Positions 49,024 through 51,769 of a DNA stretch of 51,769 nucleotides are shown here, piece after piece. The first letter of the stretch is position 1. Every line of letters starts with the position of its first letter. Location of the stretch: positions 1 through 51,769 of the forward strand of contig CAZETK010000019.1 in the NCBI GenBank assembly GCA_964515195.1. The letters run 5' to 3'. This DNA is from Ga0074139 sp964515195 (GTDB taxonomy: Bacteria; Bdellovibrionota; Bdellovibrionia; Bdellovibrionales; Bdellovibrionaceae). Below the pieces are notes generated by a model that worked only from the letters and a program-made list of their open reading frames with translations, had not been told where the DNA came from and made no database searches. The translations under genes and the position numbers were made by a program.

Positions 49024-50976
49024 CTAACCTCCACTCATGGATTTGAGGAAATCCAAGTTGGTTTTAGACTGCTGAACCTTGCCCAATAAGAACTCCATGG
49101 CATCCACAGTGTTCATGGGAGAAAGCACTTTTCTCAGAATCCAAAGTCGATTGAGGTCATTCTTTTCTACAAGTAAATCCTCTTTTCGGGTGCCTGACTT
49201 GTTGATGTCCATGCATGGAAAAATTCGCTTATCCATAAGTTTGCGATCCAAATGAATTTCAGCATTACCTGTTCCCTTAAACTCCTCAAAGATAACCTCG
49301 TCCATGCGAGACTGGGTGTCGATCAAGGCTGTCGCGATAATCGTTAAGGATCCACCCTCCTCAATATTTCGGGCCGCTCCAAAAAATCGCTTGGGTTTAG
49401 GAAGGGCATTTGTATCCACACCGCCTGATAGAACTTTCCCAGAGGCTGGAACTACCGTGTTATAAGCACGGGCTAATCGAGTAATCGAATCCAATAAAAT
49501 GACGACGTCATGTTTGTGCTCAACCAATCGCTTGGCCTTTTCCAATACCATTTCGGCAACTTGCACGTGTCGAGTCGGCGGCTCATCGAAGGTAGATGAA
49601 ACCACTTCGCCTTTCACCGTCCTCTGCATATCTGTTACCTCTTCTGGTCGCTCGTCAATTAGAAGCACGATGAGCTTTACCTCAGGATGGTTCGTTGTGA
49701 TGGCGTTCGCAATATTTTGCATGAGAACAGTTTTGCCGGTTCGGGGAGGTGCCACAATCAAGGCCCGCTGGCCTTTGCCGATAGGGGCCATAAGATCGAC
49801 AATTCGGGTGGTATATTCACCAGGGTTGTGTTCAAGCTTCAAGCGCTCGTTAGGATACAGGGGCGTCAAGTTATCAAACAATATTTTGTCTTTACCCTGT
49901 TCTGTGGGCTCAAAGTTAAGAGTGTCCACTTTTAAAAGCGCAAAATAACGCTCGCCCTCTTTTGGGGGCCTAACTGTGCCGGTAACTGTGTCACCGGTGC
50001 GCAATCCGAAACGCCTTATCTGAGATGGTGAAACGTAAATGTCATCAGGGCCAGGCGCATAGTTGTAATCAGGCGACCTTAAGAATCCATAACCATCAGG
50101 TAAAATTTCAAGAACGCCAGCTCCAAAGATATCAACGTTTAATTTGGCCGCTCTTTTAAGAATCTCAAAGATCATATCCTGGCGTCGCAACCCGGCTGCA
50201 TTTTCAATTTTCATTTTTATTGCGAGATTGGTCAGCTCTTGGATGTTTTTTGTTTTAAGATCCTTTGAGCTCAGCCAGCTTTTTTCCTCGTCAGTAAGCT
50301 GAATATCGGAAAGATCGACTTCAGCCTGAGAGCCTCCGTCGTGTGCGGAATCATAATCATCTTGGAACTCATTGTATTGCTGTCGCCTGTTATCACGGTC
50401 ACGATAGCTGTCGCGACCGTGTCGTTGACCGTTTCGGTCCCCTTTATGGAAATGTCTTTTATTATCGTATCGTTGTTTTTGCTGCCCACCACCTTGGTGT
50501 TGTCTTTGCTGACCTCCACCATGAGAAGACCCCGAGGGACTCCCGCTGCTGATGCCGGGAGTCGTCTGAGGTGCCGAGCCCTCTGCCTGAGGTGCCGAGC
50601 CGCTGGCTGATGCCGTTGGCTGTTGAGCCGTTGATGGTTGGGGAGCTCCTGAACTGGGAGTTCCTGTTGATGCGGTCGCCGCTACGCTAGACGCCCCAGC
50701 TTGAGGGGTCGAAGATTCAGCGGAACCTCCTGATTTTGTTGGCATGGCCGGCTGAGGTGCGGCCGGCTGAGGCGCGGCCGGCTGAGGCGCGGCCGGGCTA
50801 GGCGCCCCCACTTGAGATGCGGCTCCTTTTCGGGCCTCCCCTGTCGATGCGTCAGCTGATGCTTCGGATGAATCTGACTTTTGGCTGGCCGTTGCAGCCT
50901 CTTTAGCGGTGGATGATGATTTTGTTCGCGCTCTTTTTTTTACAACATCAACTGTAGAATTTTTTGAATCCGACAA
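49024..50976 (-). CDS. rho: Transcription termination factor Rho with long disordered N-terminal extension
   Basis: 650 residues, about 230 more than E. coli Rho (419). The core is intact: Rho_N (about 225-275; LTDEEKSWLSSKDLKTKNIQ), the RNA-binding cold-shock domain (EILPDGYGFLRSPDYNYAPG), Walker A APPRTGKTVLMQN, Walker B VVILLDSITRLARAYN and the C-terminal RRIF-like motor segments. Residues 1-215 are low-complexity: Ala/Ser/Thr/Pro/Gln-rich with repeated PAAPQ units, then a Gly/Gln/Arg/His-rich RNA-binding-like stretch (GGGQQRQHQGGGQQKQ, KGDRNGQRHGRDSYRDRDNR). Similar extensions occur in Rho from some actinobacteria and Bacteroidetes. First gene of the rho-rpmE-prfA-prmC-murA block, divergent from the PilZ gene. 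Confidence 0.95.
   Translation of the reverse strand: MSDSKNSTVDVVKKRARTKSSSTAKEAATASQKSDSSEASADASTGEARKGAASQVGAPSPAAPQPAAPQPAAPQPAMPTKSGGSAESSTPQAGASSVAATASTGTPSSGAPQPSTAQQPTASASGSAPQAEGSAPQTTPGISSGSPSGSSHGGGQQRQHQGGGQQKQRYDNKRHFHKGDRNGQRHGRDSYRDRDNRRQQYNEFQDDYDSAHDGGSQAEVDLSDIQLTDEEKSWLSSKDLKTKNIQELTNLAIKMKIENAAGLRRQDMIFEILKRAAKLNVDIFGAGVLEILPDGYGFLRSPDYNYAPGPDDIYVSPSQIRRFGLRTGDTVTGTVRPPKEGERYFALLKVDTLNFEPTEQGKDKILFDNLTPLYPNERLKLEHNPGEYTTRIVDLMAPIGKGQRALIVAPPRTGKTVLMQNIANAITTNHPEVKLIVLLIDERPEEVTDMQRTVKGEVVSSTFDEPPTRHVQVAEMVLEKAKRLVEHKHDVVILLDSITRLARAYNTVVPASGKVLSGGVDTNALPKPKRFFGAARNIEEGGSLTIIATALIDTQSRMDEVIFEEFKGTGNAEIHLDRKLMDKRIFPCMDINKSGTRKEDLLVEKNDLNRLWILRKVLSPMNTVDAMEFLLGKVQQSKTNLDFLKSMSGG
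50740..50800. repeat. Short tandem repeat in rho coding region
   Basis: A roughly 15-base unit (GCGGCCGGCTGAGGC) repeats three to four times and encodes the PAAPQ repeats of the Rho N-terminal extension. Units are in frame, so copy-number changes would only change linker length. Confidence 0.7.
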
Positions 50977-51230
50977 GCTAAGCTCCTCTTTTGGATGTAT
51001 TGATTCCTAAATTCGGGACTGAATTGGATACCTTTGTTGGAATTACCGTCTGTTACTTATGGGATAGAACCTAGACCTTTAGATAGATCTGATTTGCCTC
51101 AATTTGGCCTAATACCCTTCGGCCTGTCAACTTTTATTCTTAAGGGTTTTACACCACCTGGACTCCATTTTTTCATTATTTTGCCGATAGATTGGGCAGG
51201 TGGACCGCAATTACACGTAAAGGAGAAGAT

Positions 51231-51593
51231 GTGGAATCCCAAGTTCCAGCGCCCAGAACGCCCTTAGCTTTGCAAGTAACTTTCCGGAAAAGTTACGCTC
51301 GCGAAGAAACTAATGGCATACTCAGGAATATCAGTATTTCAGGTGCATTCTTAGAGATTAAGGGCCACGCTTTGCGAAAAAATGACAAAGTTCAACTCAC
51401 TTTTGAAGTCAGTGGACGAATTCGCAAAATACAGGCTCTTATTATTTGGACCAATCCGGCGGGTTGTGGAATCAAATTTAAGCCCACTAATAACCGTGAT
51501 GTTCAAATAGTGGATGATTTAATTTATTTCGTTGAATCCAGCCGAACAGATAAAAAATCAGTCCTCGATAAAATTTTTAAGAAAGTATCATAA
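51231..51593 (+). CDS. PilZ domain protein
   Basis: A 120-residue protein with a PilZ domain, a c-di-GMP receptor fold. The GTG at 51231 is chosen because AGGAG lies just before it; an earlier TTG at 51192 lacks a signal. Motifs: an Arg-rich entry (FRKSYAREETNG) followed by NISISGAFLEI (the D/NxSxxG type motif, with Asn in place of Asp) and VQLTFEVSGRI and GCGIKFKPT strands. The canonical RxxxR is only loosely kept, so c-di-GMP binding is not certain. Divergent from rho. Confidence 0.85.
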   Translation: MESQVPAPRTPLALQVTFRKSYAREETNGILRNISISGAFLEIKGHALRKNDKVQLTFEVSGRIRKIQALIIWTNPAGCGIKFKPTNNRDVQIVDDLIYFVESSRTDKKSVLDKIFKKVS

Positions 51594-51620
51594 AAAAATG
51601 AGTCCAATTCTTTCGAATTG
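51592..51620 (-). terminator. Intrinsic terminator, minus strand
   Basis: CAATTC (51605-51610) pairs with GAATTG (51615-51620), 4-base loop, followed on the minus strand by a run of seven T (51592-51598). It ends the partial membrane-protein gene at the right edge, and could also mark the end of the PilZ gene. Confidence 0.65.
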
Positions 51621-51652
51621 AACCCATCTGTTTCTAAACGTAGTTCGTAAAA

Positions 51653-51769
51653 TCACCCTACGTGCGTTTCTCCTAGAGCTTGTTCTAGCTCTTTTTGCTT
51701 ACGCTTTCGTCTTACAACCATAAGTGCTACTAACATTAAAGCTCCTGCCGCGACGGCTCCCATCATTAC
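51653..51769 (-). CDS. C-terminal end of a membrane protein (partial)
   Basis: The last 38 codons of a gene that enters from beyond the window. They encode a hydrophobic segment (MMGAVAAGALMLVALMVV) followed by a strongly basic then acidic tail (RRKRKQKELEQALGETHVG). The positive-inside rule puts the tail in the cytoplasm, so this is a single C-terminal membrane anchor or the last span of a longer protein. Family cannot be told from this fragment. It is followed by a good intrinsic terminator 33 bases after the stop. Confidence 0.7.
   Translation of the reverse strand, partial: VMMGAVAAGALMLVALMVVRRKRKQKELEQALGETHVG

Noticed and set aside
49499..49948. 149-codon plus-strand frame inside rho
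   Set aside because: Antisense to the highly conserved Rho motor domain, with no start signal.
1..51769. CRISPR arrays, rRNA operons, complete insertion sequences, prophage modules
   Set aside because: No regularly spaced repeats, rRNA-like sequence, intact transposase or phage structural gene found.

Overview
The window looks like a chromosomal segment of a Gram-negative bacterium with moderate to low GC, most plausibly of the Bdellovibrionota or a related lineage. This rests on the many small secreted proteins and lipoproteins of unknown family, Sec, lipoprotein and possibly Tat export signals, a non-zinc type B L31, and the order rho-rpmE-prfA-prmC-murA. That assignment is inference; no rRNA is present. 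A 100-N run at 4325-4424 shows that this is a draft scaffold.

Left part (1-4.6 kb) is accessory: a tandem-domain secreted protein, a truncated serine recombinase with a small partner gene, a CPBP membrane protease, a truncated methyltransferase, and three small secreted proteins, one interrupted by the assembly gap. A 16-bp direct repeat flanks the CPBP/methyltransferase block. From 4.6 to 13.1 kb, genes on the minus strand form two cassettes: (a) two exported proteins, a TPR regulator with two DNA-binding domains and an exported trypsin-like protein; (b) a BlaI-type repressor with paired operators, a BlaR1-type M56 protease lacking the penicillin sensor, and a DsbA-like lipoprotein. From 13.4 to 17.5 kb are plus-strand exported proteins ending in an M1-type metallopeptidase.

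17.5-22.6 kb is oxidative-stress themed: Fe-superoxide dismutase, ExoD-like protein, a small charged exported protein, then an operon of FAD/Rieske oxidoreductase, Cu/Zn superoxide dismutase and PfpI/DJ-1 protein, and a CoA-binding protein. 22.6-27.9 kb holds metF, metH and a guanine deaminase (one-carbon/methionine metabolism). 28.2-36.6 kb is an envelope and polysaccharide block: UDP-sugar epimerase, UDP-glucose dehydrogenase, polyprenyl-phosphate sugar transferase, galE, a KdsC-like phosphatase, a glycogen-debranching-type glycosidase and a glycosyltransferase. 36.9-40 kb has an M15 peptidase lipoprotein, a zinc-ribbon protein and a beta-helix lipoprotein.

The right end (40-51.8 kb) is housekeeping: tRNA-Ser(UGA) beside serS, a GYF/TPR membrane protein, then rho, rpmE, prfA, prmC and murA on the minus strand. 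A PilZ gene diverges from rho, and a partial membrane protein runs off the end. The most interesting signals are the BlaI/M56/DsbA cassette with its tandem operators, the dual-HTH regulator/protease operon, a multi-stem RNA leader between rho and rpmE, and a small plus-strand transcription unit ending in a strong terminator before murA.
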